Shown here piece after piece: positions 1 through 10,855 of a stretch of 33,160 nucleotides of DNA (position 1 is its first letter; each line of letters starts with the position of its first letter). The notes under the pieces were generated by a model. It saw only the letters and a list, made by a program, of their open reading frames with translations. It was not told the DNA's origin and searched no databases. A program made the position numbers and the translations under genes. Source of the DNA: Micromonospora sp. ATA32 (GTDB lineage: Bacteria > Actinomycetota > Actinomycetes > Mycobacteriales > Micromonosporaceae); contig JAEVHO010000012.1 in NCBI GenBank assembly GCA_016802835.1, positions 1 to 33,160 of the forward strand. The letters run 5' to 3'.

Positions 1-870
1 CTTGGCGATCAGCCGGGGCAGCGCCGACTCCGACGACGAGGTCGACAGGATCAGCAGGAACTCCCGACCCAGGTAGCGCAGCAGCTGGAAGATCGAGACA
101 CCGGAGACGAAGCGCAGCAGCAGGCCGAGCACCACCACCACGAAGATCAGACAGGTGGCGTAGAAGCCCAGCATGATCTGGGCCAGGCTCTTCAGGGCGT
201 CCATCCCGGTCGCGCCGACCACCGCGGCCATCGCGCCGAACGCGCCGATCGGGGCCAGCCACATGATCATCGCCAGCACCTTGAAGACCACCCGCTGCAG
301 CAGGCCCACGGCCCGCAGCACCGGCTCGCCCCGCGTACCGAGGCTCTGCACGGCGAAGCCGACCAGCAGCGCGACGAGCAGCGTCTGGAGCACCTCGCCC
401 TCGGTCAGGGCGGAGAGCAGGGAGGTCGGGATCACGCCGAGGAGGAAGTCCACCGTCCCGCCGCTCTTGTCACCGGCGGCGGCCTTGCCCGCGCCGGCCA
501 CGTCCGGGCCCAGGTCCAGGCCGGAGCCGGGGTGGATGAGGTTGCCGACCACCAGTCCGATCGCCAGCGCGACGGTGGACATCACCAGGAAGTAGCCGAG
601 GGCGAGGCCGCCGACCTTGCCGACCTTGGCCGCCTGCCGGACGGATCCGACACCGAGGGCAATCGTGCAGAAGATGACCGGGCTGATCATCATCTTGATC
701 AACGCGACGAAGCCGGTGCCGAGCGGCTTCAGCTCCTTGCCGACCTCGGGTGCGGCGAGGCCGACCACGACGCCGGCCACGACGGCCAGGATGACCGCCA
801 GGTAGAGGTAACGGGTCCGGTCCCGGCGGGCGGGCCGGGCGACCGCGGGAGTGGTGGTGGTGGTGTCCAT
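1..870 (-). CDS. dctA: DctA-type C4-dicarboxylate:cation symporter (3' part beyond window)
   Basis: Reading leftward from ATG at 870, the frame is open to the window edge (290 codons, C-terminus missing). It encodes a hydrophobic multi-pass protein of the dicarboxylate/amino acid:cation symporter (SDF) family. Visible family signatures are the early segment with MMISPVIFCTIALGVG and the serine-rich re-entrant loop STSSSESALPRL near residues 278-289. The N-terminus is short and cytoplasmic (Thr-rich, then basic), followed by the first membrane helix. The role known for the family is uptake of succinate, fumarate or malate coupled to cations. The gene is divergent from a CitA/DcuS-like kinase and its response regulator, a classic arrangement for dicarboxylate sensing, so control by that pair is inferred. 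Confidence 0.93.
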   Translation of the reverse strand, partial: MDTTTTTPAVARPARRDRTRYLYLAVILAVVAGVVVGLAAPEVGKELKPLGTGFVALIKMMISPVIFCTIALGVGSVRQAAKVGKVGGLALGYFLVMSTVALAIGLVVGNLIHPGSGLDLGPDVAGAGKAAAGDKSGGTVDFLLGVIPTSLLSALTEGEVLQTLLVALLVGFAVQSLGTRGEPVLRAVGLLQRVVFKVLAMIMWLAPIGAFGAMAAVVGATGMDALKSLAQIMLGFYATCLIFVVVVLGLLLRFVSGVSIFQLLRYLGREFLLILSTSSSESALPRLIAK

Positions 871-1008
871 GCCCACAATGTGAAGCGGATCTCTACACAA
901 GGCACCCTTGCGTTCATTCTGTTCACCCCTGTGACTCGCGGCCGAAATCGGAACCTGACCGGTGCGCCACACTTGCGGGCGGAAGCCGAGCGGTACGAGG
1001 AGGTGGAC
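871..1008. promoter_or_regulatory. Divergent promoter region between dctA and the sensor kinase
   Basis: This is a 138-bp non-coding gap between divergent starts, locally richer in A/T than its surroundings. It contains short inverted repeats such as CAAGG-cac-CCTTG (about 898-910) and a GTTCAC/GTGAC pair (about 920-935), possible binding sites for the response regulator. A strong ribosome binding site, GAGGAGG at 997-1003, precedes the GTG of the kinase. No clear -35/-10 pair was recognised. Confidence 0.5.
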
Positions 1009-2596
1009 GTGGCCCGACGCCAGTGGAGCATCGCGGGGCAGCTGTTCGCCGTCCAGGCCGTGGTGGTGACCCTGCTCGTCCTGGCCGCGGCGGCGGGCGC
1101 GGTCTGGCTCGCCCGGGCCGACTCCCGGCAGGCGGCGGAGGATGAGGTGCTCGCCGTGGCGCAGACCGTGGCCCGCTCCCCCGACGTCCGCCGGGCCCTG
1201 GCCGCCGCCGACCCGGCGGCCACCCTGCAGCCGTACGCCGAATCCACCCGGGTGGCGACGGGCACCGACTTCGTGGTGGTGATGGCCCCCGACCGGACCC
1301 GGTACTCGCACCCGCACCCCGAGCGGATCGGCCGGCCGTTCGTCGGAGACATCGGGCCCGCCCTCGCCGGCCGGCCGTTCACCACGACCAACGTCGGCAC
1401 GCTCGGCGAGTCGGTGCGCGCGGTGGTCCCGGTGTACGGCGACGACCGCCGGATCATCGGCCTGGTCTCGGTCGGCATCACCACCCAGGCGATCAACCGC
1501 AAGCTGCTCGGCCAGCTGCCGGTGCTGCTCGGCGCCGCCGCCCCGGCGCTCGCCCTCGCCGCCACCGGCTCCTGGCTGCTCAGCCGCCGGCTCCGGCGGC
1601 AGACGCACGGCCTCGGGCCCGCCCAGATGACCCGGATGTACGAGTACTACGACGCGGTCCTGCACTCGGTGCGTGAGGGGCTGGTGGTGCTGACCACCGA
1701 CCGCCGGGTGGCGCTGGTCAACGACGAGGGCCGCCGGCTGCTCGGGCTCGACGAGGATTTGACGGGTGACGGACCGGCCGGTGGCCGGGATCGACCTGCC
1801 GCCCGCGGTGGCCGAGCTGCTGACCTCCGGCCGGGACGCGCACGACGAGCCGGTGCTGGCCGGCGACCGGGTGCTGGTGGCCAACCAGCGGACCACCCGG
1901 TTCGAGGGGACCGTCCTCGGCACCGTGCTGACCCTGCGCGACCAGACCGAGCTGCGCAACCTGGCCAGCGAGCTGGACTCGGTACGCGCGCTGACCGAGG
2001 CCCTGCAGGCCCAGACCCACGAGTCGGCGAACCGGCTGCACACCGTGCTGACCCTGGTGGAGCTGGGCCGCGGCGACGAGGCCGTCCGGCTCGCCACCCG
2101 GGACCTGGCGCTGGCCCAACAGCTCACCGACCGGGTGGTCGGCGCGGTGACCGAGCCGGCGCTGGCCGCCCTGCTGCTCGGCAAGTCGGCGCAGGCCGGC
2201 GAGCGCGGCGTGGACCTGGTGATCGAGCCGGACTGCCGGCTCGACGACAGTCCGCTGCCCGCCGCCGACCTGCTCACCGTCGTCGGCAACCTGGTGGACA
2301 ACGCGCTGGAGGCAGTGTCCGGCAACGAACCGCCGCGCCGGGTACGGGTCTTCGTCGGCACCGCCGACGACGAGATCGTCGTCCGGGTCGGCGACAACGG
2401 CCCCGGGCTGGACCCCGACCGGGTGGCGGACGCGTTCCGGCGCGGTTGGTCGACGAAGAGCGCCGGCCGCGGGCTCGGCCTGGCGCTGGTCGGTCAGGTG
2501 GTCCGCCGGCACGGTGGCCGGTCCGACGTGGGCCGCTACGACGACGGTGGGACCGTGTTCACCGTCCGGCTGCCGATCCGGGCGGGCCGGTCGTGA
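1009..2596 (+). CDS. CitA/DcuS-family sensor histidine kinase, interrupted by one frameshift
   Basis: Membrane sensor kinase of the citrate/C4-dicarboxylate family. GTG 1009 was chosen because GAGGAGG lies 5 bases upstream. Domains in order: membrane helix (about residues 12-31), extracytoplasmic sensor domain, second helix (about 169-188), a PAS-like region beginning near YEYYDAVLHSVREGL, and the phospho-acceptor segment HESANRLHTVLTLVEL (His is the likely phosphorylation site). The ATPase domain has N box NLVDNALEAV, DNGPGL and GRGLGLALV. The reading frame changes near 1,771: the first part reads to ...LGLDEDLTG and the second resumes as DRPVAGIDLPPAV. One extra G in the run around 1,771-1,772 explains this. 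The stop overlaps the response regulator start (GTGA). It is either a sequencing error or a recent pseudogene; the intact halves favour error. Confidence 0.88.
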
Positions 2597-3276
2597 CCGA
2601 CATCCGGGTGCTGGTGGTGGAGGACGAGCCGCTGCAGGCGGAGGCGCACAAGGCGTACACCGAGCGGGTGCCCGGCTTCGTGGTGGTCGGGGTGGTGCAC
2701 ACCGCGCGGGAGGCGATGGCGGCGCTGCGGCGCCGGGCCGGCGCCGATGTCGACCTGGTGCTGCTCGACTTCCGGCTGCCCGACCTGCACGGCCTGGACG
2801 TCTGCCGGGCCCTGCGGGCGGCGGGCAGCAGCGTCGACGTGCTCGCGGTGACCTCGGCCCGGGACCTGGCCGTGGTCCGCACCGCCGTCTCGCTCGGGGT
2901 GACCCACTACCTGCTCAAGCCGTTCACCTTCGCCGCCTTCCGCGACAAGTTGGAGCGGTACGCCGACTACCGGCGCCAGGCGCTCGCCGAGGGCGAGGTC
3001 GCCGCCCAGCACCAGGTGGACCGGATGTTCGCCACCCTGCGCGGCGCGGCGGGGCACACCCTGCCCAAGGGGCTGGACGTGCAGACCTTGAACCGGGTGC
3101 TCGCCGCGCTCACCGAGGGAGCCGGGCTCTCCGCGACCGAGGTCAGCCGGGAGACCGGCATCTCCCGGGTCACCGCCCGGCGGTACCTGGAATATCTGGT
3201 CAGCATCGAGCGGGTGGCGCGGACCCCCCGCTACGGCACGCCCGGCCGGCCGGAGGTCGAATACCGGCCGGTGTGA
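2593..3276 (+). CDS. CitB/DcuR-family response regulator
   Basis: A 227-aa two-component response regulator translated from GTG 2593, which overlaps the kinase stop by GTGA, so coupled translation is likely. The receiver domain begins IRVLVVEDEP (acidic pocket) and has phospho-acceptor Asp in VLLDFRLPD, the conserved T/S region VTSARD and Lys in YLLKPF. The C-terminal third has a helix-turn-helix (LSATEVSRETGISRVTARRY), typical of the CitB/DpiA/DcuR group rather than OmpR or NarL types. It presumably activates the adjacent divergent dicarboxylate transporter; this is inferred from gene order and family. Confidence 0.93.
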   Translation: MTDIRVLVVEDEPLQAEAHKAYTERVPGFVVVGVVHTAREAMAALRRRAGADVDLVLLDFRLPDLHGLDVCRALRAAGSSVDVLAVTSARDLAVVRTAVSLGVTHYLLKPFTFAAFRDKLERYADYRRQALAEGEVAAQHQVDRMFATLRGAAGHTLPKGLDVQTLNRVLAALTEGAGLSATEVSRETGISRVTARRYLEYLVSIERVARTPRYGTPGRPEVEYRPV

Positions 3277-3299
3277 CCGGGCGCGGTCAGGCGCGGGCG

Positions 3300-6833
<3,534 letters not shown>

Positions 6834-7038
6834 GCGTGGCGCCCCCCGGGTCAGATCATGGGTTGGTCAAGGCCGGTCGGTCCACCCTACCGAGATCCGA
6901 TCAGGGCCGGCGAGAGCCGCGCGGGGCGGGCCTCGGAACAGGTGGCGGACGTCTCCTCCGGCAAATCCGGTTGCCCTGCCGCGTGCCGTCTGGTGGCCTG
7001 TCCGCGACCGACCGCCACCCCACGGACCAGGAGGCCGG

Positions 7039-7120
7039 ATGCTCACCGGGGAACTCGTACGACTGCGCCCGCTGGAGCCGGAGGACGCGGCGCCTGCTGG
7101 AGGGTGAGCTGCGGGACTGA
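7039..7120 (+). pseudogene. GNAT acetyltransferase remnant (5' end joined to 3' end)
   Basis: ATG at 7039 opens with MLTGELVRLRPLEPEDA, the usual first residues of RimJ/RimL-type GNAT acetyltransferases. Only about 17 codons remain. The sequence then continues in a different frame as RRLLEGELRD and a stop at 7120, which resembles a GNAT C-terminus, and is followed directly by a strong terminator. The simplest reading is an internal deletion that removed almost the whole gene. The N-terminal match is clear; the C-terminal assignment is weaker. Confidence 0.5.
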
Positions 7121-7137
7121 GCAGGGAGCCGGCAGAA

Positions 7138-7167
7138 GCGGGGCGTCCGTCCGGACGCCCCGCTTTT
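7138..7167 (+). terminator. Rho-independent terminator
   Basis: Perfect 11-bp stem (GCGGGGCGTCC with GGACGCCCCGC), a 4-nt loop and a TTTT tail. It sits immediately after the GNAT remnant and insulates the PadR promoter from upstream transcription. Confidence 0.85.
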
Positions 7168-7217
7168 GTCTGTCGCGCCCGAACACACTGCTGGTGGCGC
7201 GCACGATGATGTGCAGC

Positions 7218-7253
7218 TCGACATAGTGTGTGTCACACAGTATGGTGTGTCGC
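7218..7253 (+). promoter_or_regulatory. padR promoter with operator in the spacer; probable leaderless start
   Basis: TCGACA at 7218-7223 and TATGGT at 7241-7246 are separated by exactly 17 bp, close to the vegetative sigma consensus. The predicted start of transcription falls at or next to the ATG at 7254, and no Shine-Dalgarno sequence is present, so a leaderless mRNA is likely. The spacer contains a perfect inverted repeat TGTGTG-t-CACACA (7227-7239), well placed for autorepression by the PadR protein. Confidence 0.65.
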
Positions 7254-7595
7254 ATGGTTAGCGATGACGTCCTGAGGACCCATCTCCAGGAACTACGTCG
7301 GGGCACAGTCGTGGTGGCGAGCCTCGTCGCCCTGCGCCGCCCCGACTACGGCTACGCGCTGCTGCAACGACTCACGGACCACGGCTTCCCGGTGGAAGCC
7401 AACACGCTCTACCCGCTGCTGCGGCGCCTTGAGGAACAGGGCCTGCTGACCAGCGAGTGGAACACCGAGGAGAGCCGGCCGCGCAAGTTCTACCGGACCA
7501 GCGAGGAAGGCGAGTCGATGCTGCGCCGACTCCTCGACGACCTGGCCGCCGTGCAGACCTCCATGACCGGGCTGATCGAAGGAGCCGACCGATGA
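7254..7595 (+). CDS. PadR-family transcriptional regulator
   Basis: A 113-aa winged-helix repressor. The PadR domain is visible as GTVVVASLVALRRPDYGYALLQRL, the recognition region EANTLYPLLRRLEEQGLL and the wing RPRKFYRTSEEGE. ATG 7254 is preferred over the upstream GTG at 7230 because the latter lies inside the promoter/operator and would add residues not typical of the family. The stop overlaps the next gene start by ATGA. The partner is a membrane protein with a HAAS-like N-terminus, the usual PadR partner in Gram-positives. These modules typically respond to envelope stress or ligands; no ligand can be inferred here. Confidence 0.9.
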   Translation: MVSDDVLRTHLQELRRGTVVVASLVALRRPDYGYALLQRLTDHGFPVEANTLYPLLRRLEEQGLLTSEWNTEESRPRKFYRTSEEGESMLRRLLDDLAAVQTSMTGLIEGADR

Positions 7596-8541
7596 CGACC
7601 CTGACCGACCGCTACCTCGCCGCGACCCTGCGGTCGGTGCCGGCCCCGCGCCGCGAGGAGATCGCCACCGAGCTACGCGCCTCCATCGAGGACATGATCG
7701 AGGGCCGCTCGGCCGGCGGGCAGGACACCGCCACCGCCGAGCGGGAGGTGCTCACCGAACTGGGCAACCCGGCGCAGCTCGCCGCCCGCTACGCCGACCG
7801 CCGGTTGCAGCTCATCGGCCCGACCTACTACCTGGCCTGGGAACGACTGCTGAAGCTGCTGCTCTCCTTCGTACCGGCCGTGGTCGGCGTCCTGGTCGGC
7901 CTGGTGGAGGCGACCGACGGGAAGAACCCGGGCGGCGCGGTCGGCGCCGGCATCGCCGCAGCCCTCCAGGTGGTGGTCCAGATCGCCTTCTGGGTCACGC
8001 TGGTCTTCGCGATGATCGAGCGGACCAACACCGCGCTGAACCTGCCGGAGTGGACCGTCGACCAACTCCCCGACGTCCGGGCCGACCGCCAGATCACCCT
8101 GACCGACACCGCCGCCGCGATCGGCTGGCTCGTGCTGGTCATCGCGTACCTGCCGCTGCAACACTTCCACTCGTTCGTCCCCGCCTCCGACGGCGCAACC
8201 TGCCGATCCTCGACCCGGCGCTGTGGAGCTTCTGGCTGCCGTTCCTGATCGCCGTGCTGGTCGCCACCGTCGGCCTGGAGATCGCCAAGTACCGGGCCGG
8301 GCGCTGGACCTGGCCGCTGGTTGCGGTGAACGCGGTGCTGGACCTGGCGTTCGCGGTGCCGGTGGTCTGGCTGCTGCTGACCGACCGGCTGCTCAACCCC
8401 GAGTTCGTGGCGCGCTTCGACTGGCTCGGGCGGGGCGACAACCTGAACAGCGTCGCGGCCTTGGTGGTGGTCGGCACGATCCTCGTCGTGCTCTGGGACA
8501 TCGTCGACAGCGTGGTCAAGGCGTACCGCAACCGGCACTGA
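7592..8541 (+). CDS. PadR-associated HAAS-domain membrane protein, interrupted by one frameshift
   Basis: Starts with ATG overlapping the padR stop. The first ~85 residues form a soluble helical HAAS/permease-prefix domain (RYLAATLRSVPAPRREEIATELRASIEDMIEG, then AEREVLTELGNPAQLAARYADR). About five to six hydrophobic segments follow. The frame breaks near 8,192-8,196: the first part reads ...FHSFVPASDG and the second NLPILDPALWSFWLPFL to the stop at 8541. One missing G restores a continuous protein of about 316 aa. Function is unknown. Co-transcription with padR suggests it is the regulated target or the signal transducer of that repressor. Confidence 0.8.
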
Positions 8542-8560
8542 TCCGCAGCGACCGTCGCGT

Positions 8561-8584
8561 CCCGGCACTCACGGGGGTGCCGGG
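8561..8584 (+). terminator. GC-rich stem-loop after the padR operon
   Basis: 8-bp stem CCCGGCAC / GTGCCGGG with an 8-nt loop, 20 bp after the operon stop. It has no T tract, as is common for actinobacterial terminators. It also lies just past the DUF397 fragment on the other strand and may serve both. Confidence 0.5.
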
Positions 8585-8606
8585 CCGCGGCACGTCCGCC
8601 TCGGGG

Positions 8607-8790
8607 TTACCGGTCGCCGCCGGGCCGCAGAGCGCCGGCGGCCGCGGCGAGGAAGCCGGTCCAGGCCGCGGGGCCGAAGGCCAGCACCGGCCCCCTACGA
8701 TCCTTGCTGTCGCGCACGCCGACCACGCCGGGCAGATTCGTCGCCACCTCGACGCAGGTCGCCCCACCGTTGTCGCTCCGGGTGGACGTT
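8607..8790 (-). pseudogene. DUF397 protein, 5'-truncated
   Basis: The minus-strand frame ending TAA at 8607 reads STRSDNGGATCVEVATN, then GVVGVRDSKD and GPVLAFGPAAWTGFLAAAAGAL. This is the typical DUF397 signature of small proteins that accompany XRE regulators in Streptomyces and Micromonospora. The start codon and first residues are missing. Upstream the sequence passes directly into a different gene (DUF5753) in another frame, so a deletion fused the two. It is probably non-functional. Confidence 0.7.
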
Positions 8791-9127
8791 GAAGGCTATC
8801 AACGTCATCCGGTCGGTCGGTGACGTGCGCCCGCAGCGGGGTGTCCAGGTGCGCAACCTCGCCGCCCTCCGGGCTCCTGCCGAGGATGAAGGCGCCGGCC
8901 AGCCCGGCGTGCATCCCCGCGTCGGCCGGCACCACCTGCAGGTGGACGTGCGTCGACTCGGTGAGCCGGAGCAGGTGCGCGAGCTGGCCGACCATCACCT
9001 CCGGGCCGCCGATGCGCCGGCGCAGCACCGCCTCGTCGACCACGGCCACGAACTCCGGCGGCGTGTCCCGGCTGAGCACCGCCTGCCGGGCCAGCCGGGA
9101 GGTGACCCGCGTCGTCCGCCGGTCCAC
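8791..9127 (-). pseudogene. XRE-family regulator, DUF5753 part only
   Basis: Reads VTSRLARQAVLSRDTPPEFVAVVDEAVL, then GGPEVMVGQLAHLLRL, STHVHLQVVPADAGMHAGLAGAF and AHLDTPLRAHVTDRPDDVDSLQR. This is the DUF5753 domain found C-terminal to a helix-turn-helix in actinobacterial XRE regulators. The N-terminal DNA-binding domain (about 100+ residues) is missing: the expected position is occupied by a plus-strand gene. The last ~35 residues are also gone, cut at the junction with DUF397. The locus is therefore decayed at both ends, although typical partners are still adjacent. Confidence 0.75.
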
Positions 9128-9145
9128 TGGCCGGCGTCGGTCGGG

Positions 9146-9309
9146 ATGAGGCCGGTGTCCATCGCGGACCTACGCCGGCACGTCGCCGCGTGGCGGTGCC
9201 GGGTCTGCGCGGCGCCTTGGCCGTGCCCCCAGCGAAGCTGGGCCTGCGGATCGAGTACGCCGACGACCCGGTCGTCGGCTGGAACCGCCCGTGGCGACCG
9301 TCGCGCTGA
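9146..9309 (+). CDS. Small Cys-rich protein of XRE/DUF397 loci, interrupted by one frameshift
   Basis: From ATG 9146 the frame reads ADLRRHVAAWRCRVCAAPWPC. After the run of five C at 9226-9230 the sequence continues in another frame as PAKLGLRIEYADDP to a stop at 9309. Together this resembles a small actinobacterial family with a W-x-C-x2-C-x3-PWPC metal-binding-like motif followed by an A+L-LxxEY helix, often found next to XRE/DUF397 genes and loosely annotated as flavin reductase. Function is unknown. One lost C in the homopolymer explains the break. Recognition of the family is from memory of its motif. Confidence 0.5.
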
Positions 9310-9312
9310 CGG

Positions 9313-9873
9313 TCAGCGGGCGGCGCGCCACTCGCGGGCCAGCAGCGCGTAGACCACCTCGTCGCACCACTCGCCCTTGACCCGCTCGTTCTCCTGCAGG
9401 TGCGCCTCGCGCCGCATGCCGAGCCGCTCCAGCACGCCGGCCGAGGCAGTGTTGCGGGCGTCCAGCCGACCGACGATGCGGTGCAGGCCGAGGTCGTGGA
9501 AGCCGAGGCGCAGCATGGCCCGGGTCGCCTCGGTGGCGTACCCGCGGCCGGCGTGGTCGGGGTGCAAGACGTACCCCACCTCACCCTGCCGGTGCTCGGC
9601 GTTGGTCCAGATGAGCAGCACGTCGCCGACCAGCGCGCCGGTCTCCCGGACCACCACCGCCAGGTTCAGCACGTCCCATCGGGCGCGCAGCGCCGTGCGC
9701 TGCCGCTTCAGGGCCAGCGCCTCCCGGGTCCCCGCCTCGTCCCGCGGACCGAAGTAGAGGTACCGGGTGACGTCCGGGCGGGAGTGGTAGGCGTGCAGGG
9801 CGGCGAAGTCGTCGTCGGTGAAGGGCCGCAGGTCGAGCCGCTCGGTCCGGACCGGATAGTCGGGGATCAGCAT
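9313..9873 (-). CDS. GNAT-family N-acetyltransferase (RimJ/RimL type)
   Basis: Intact 186-aa acetyltransferase. It opens with RTERLDLRPFTDDDFAALHAYHSRPDVTRYLYFGP, typical of RimJ/RimL. The acetyl-CoA binding core is EVGYVLHPDHAGRGYATEATRAMLRLGF, with the R/Q-x-x-G-x-G/A loop seen as HAGRGYA. The late segment IVGRLDARNTASAGVLERLGMRREAHL is the conserved C-terminal helix and strand. Substrate is unknown. The start lies 42 bp after the DUF402 stop on the same strand, so they may be co-transcribed. The 3' end converges on the small Cys-rich gene with almost no gap. Confidence 0.92.
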   Translation of the reverse strand: MLIPDYPVRTERLDLRPFTDDDFAALHAYHSRPDVTRYLYFGPRDEAGTREALALKRQRTALRARWDVLNLAVVVRETGALVGDVLLIWTNAEHRQGEVGYVLHPDHAGRGYATEATRAMLRLGFHDLGLHRIVGRLDARNTASAGVLERLGMRREAHLQENERVKGEWCDEVVYALLAREWRAAR

Positions 9874-9915
9874 CCCGGCAAGCTACGCCCGGCGACCCGC
9901 CGGATGCCACTGACA

Positions 9916-10530
9916 TCAGCGCACGGGTACGGTGTCCCAGCCGGTCGGCAGCGTCGGCACCGGCCAGGCCGGGTCCGGACGCCAGGACGACCACTCCTGG
10001 TCCCACCAGAGCCGGCCGGCGTCGAGCAGGCCGGCGAGCCGATCGCCCTCGGCGCGGATCGCGTCCGCCATGCCCGGGTAGCGGCCCTCGGTGAGGCGCT
10101 GCGCGAACATCTCGACGTCCTTCCAGACGTACCGGTCCGCGTCCGCCGCCCACCACAGGTCCAACTCGTGGTCTAGCGTGTCGACCCCGATCGAGGTACG
10201 CCGCAGCGGGTCCTGGAGGTTGAAGTACCAACCCGCGAAAGCGCGCTCCGGGCCGGTCCAGAAGACGTCCACCGAGTGCGCCTCGCCGGGCCGGTGCAGC
10301 ATCAGCTTGCCGTGCCCGCTCCAACGCTCGTGCCCGGCCGTCTCCCACGGGTGCCGCCCGCACGGGAACCGGCCCCCGTCGGGGAAGCCGAACTCCGCGC
10401 CGGTGGGCAGGTAGAGGGCAAGCAGGTCCGGCGAGTCCTCGACACAGATCGTCGGACAGCCGAACCAGACCTCGCCGCGCAGCACCTCACGCCGGACGAC
10501 CACGTCGCCCGGCGCGAACCGCCGTCGCAT
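9916..10530 (-). CDS. DUF402 domain protein
   Basis: A 204-aa protein beginning MRRRFAPGDVVVRREVL. The DUF402 core follows as RRTSIGVDTLDHELDLWWAAD and YVWKDVEMFAQRLTEGRYP with conserved Asp/Glu residues. Members of this fold include nucleoside phosphatases and Mg-dependent phosphohydrolases; the exact activity here is not known. The start is 10 bp from the stop of the stranded yebC tail, so before insertion of the mobile element yebC and this gene were almost certainly an operon. It is now fed by whatever transcription leaves the element's left end. Confidence 0.85.
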   Translation of the reverse strand: MRRRFAPGDVVVRREVLRGEVWFGCPTICVEDSPDLLALYLPTGAEFGFPDGGRFPCGRHPWETAGHERWSGHGKLMLHRPGEAHSVDVFWTGPERAFAGWYFNLQDPLRRTSIGVDTLDHELDLWWAADADRYVWKDVEMFAQRLTEGRYPGMADAIRAEGDRLAGLLDAGRLWWDQEWSSWRPDPAWPVPTLPTGWDTVPVR

Positions 10531-10540
10531 CACGACCGGA

Positions 10541-10606
10541 TCAGGCGTCGACCGCGGCCATGACGTCGTCGGAGACGTCGTGCGACACGGTTTCACAACC
10601 GGACAT
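10541..10606 (-). pseudogene. Hybrid 21-codon ORF: element-encoded start joined to the displaced yebC 3' end
   Basis: ATG at 10606 with a strong GGAGG upstream (on the minus strand, about 10,613-10,617) opens a short frame whose last residues are VSDDVMAAVDA and whose stop is at 10,541. These residues match the usual YebC C-terminal consensus (compare D-x-SDEV-x-A-x-D). They are exactly the tail missing from the yebC copy at the far side of the element. The first ~10 codons belong to the element, the remainder to the host. In the intact chromosome the sequence would have read ...NFDVSDDVMAAVDA-stop, then DUF402. The peptide itself is probably just a by-product, although its ribosome binding site may aid translation of DUF402. 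Confidence 0.8.
10575..10580. repeat. Left attachment-site core
   Basis: ACGTCG, the short identity shared with the right junction. On the minus strand, sequence to the 3' side is host (rest of the original yebC tail) and to the 5' side is element. Serine integrases need only a very short common core, so a 6-bp match is expected. Confidence 0.75.
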
Positions 10607-10628
10607 GAGGTGCCTCCAAGAGATGAAC

Positions 10629-10657
10629 GGCCCGGCGGCGCTGGAACGCCCCGGGCC
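10629..10657. promoter_or_regulatory. Stem-loop at the element's left end
   Basis: GGCCCGG, a bulged C and GGCG pair with CGCC and CCGGGCC across a 6-nt loop (11 bp in total). It lies between the att site and the first rightward gene, just before that gene's GGGAGGGA ribosome binding site. It could shield the operon from transcription coming from the att side or modulate translation. There is no T tract. Confidence 0.4.
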
Positions 10658-10678
10658 CGGCCGGGAGGGAACCCCGAC

Positions 10679-10855
10679 ATGACCAACCTTACGCCCGCTG
10701 CCGCGCTCGCGGTGAAGGCCCTTGAGCCGTTCCGTCCCCGTAACCGCGCTGAGGCGCGGGCCGTGCTCACCGGGTGGGCCCGCCGGGACACCTTGACCCC
10801 CGCCGACGTTGCCGCCGTGCTGGCGACCTTCCGGGCCCGTGGCGGTGCCCGATGA
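10679..10855 (+). CDS. Small hypothetical protein, first gene of the element's rightward operon
   Basis: 58-aa Ala/Arg-rich protein from ATG 10679, preceded by GGGAGGGA at a good distance. Its stop overlaps the next start (ATGA), so it is translationally coupled to the wHTH gene. It is predicted mostly helical (PRNRAEARAVLTGWARRDTLTPADVAAVLATFRAR). No family was recognised. Similar short proteins often precede replication or regulatory genes in actinobacterial integrative elements. Confidence 0.7.
   Translation: MTNLTPAAALAVKALEPFRPRNRAEARAVLTGWARRDTLTPADVAAVLATFRARGGAR

Noticed and set aside
1760-1780. Programmed ribosomal frameshifting in the sensor kinase and other broken genes
   Set aside because: No slippery heptamer plus structure was seen, the shifts occur in many unrelated genes, and many lie in or near homopolymer runs, so error is simpler.
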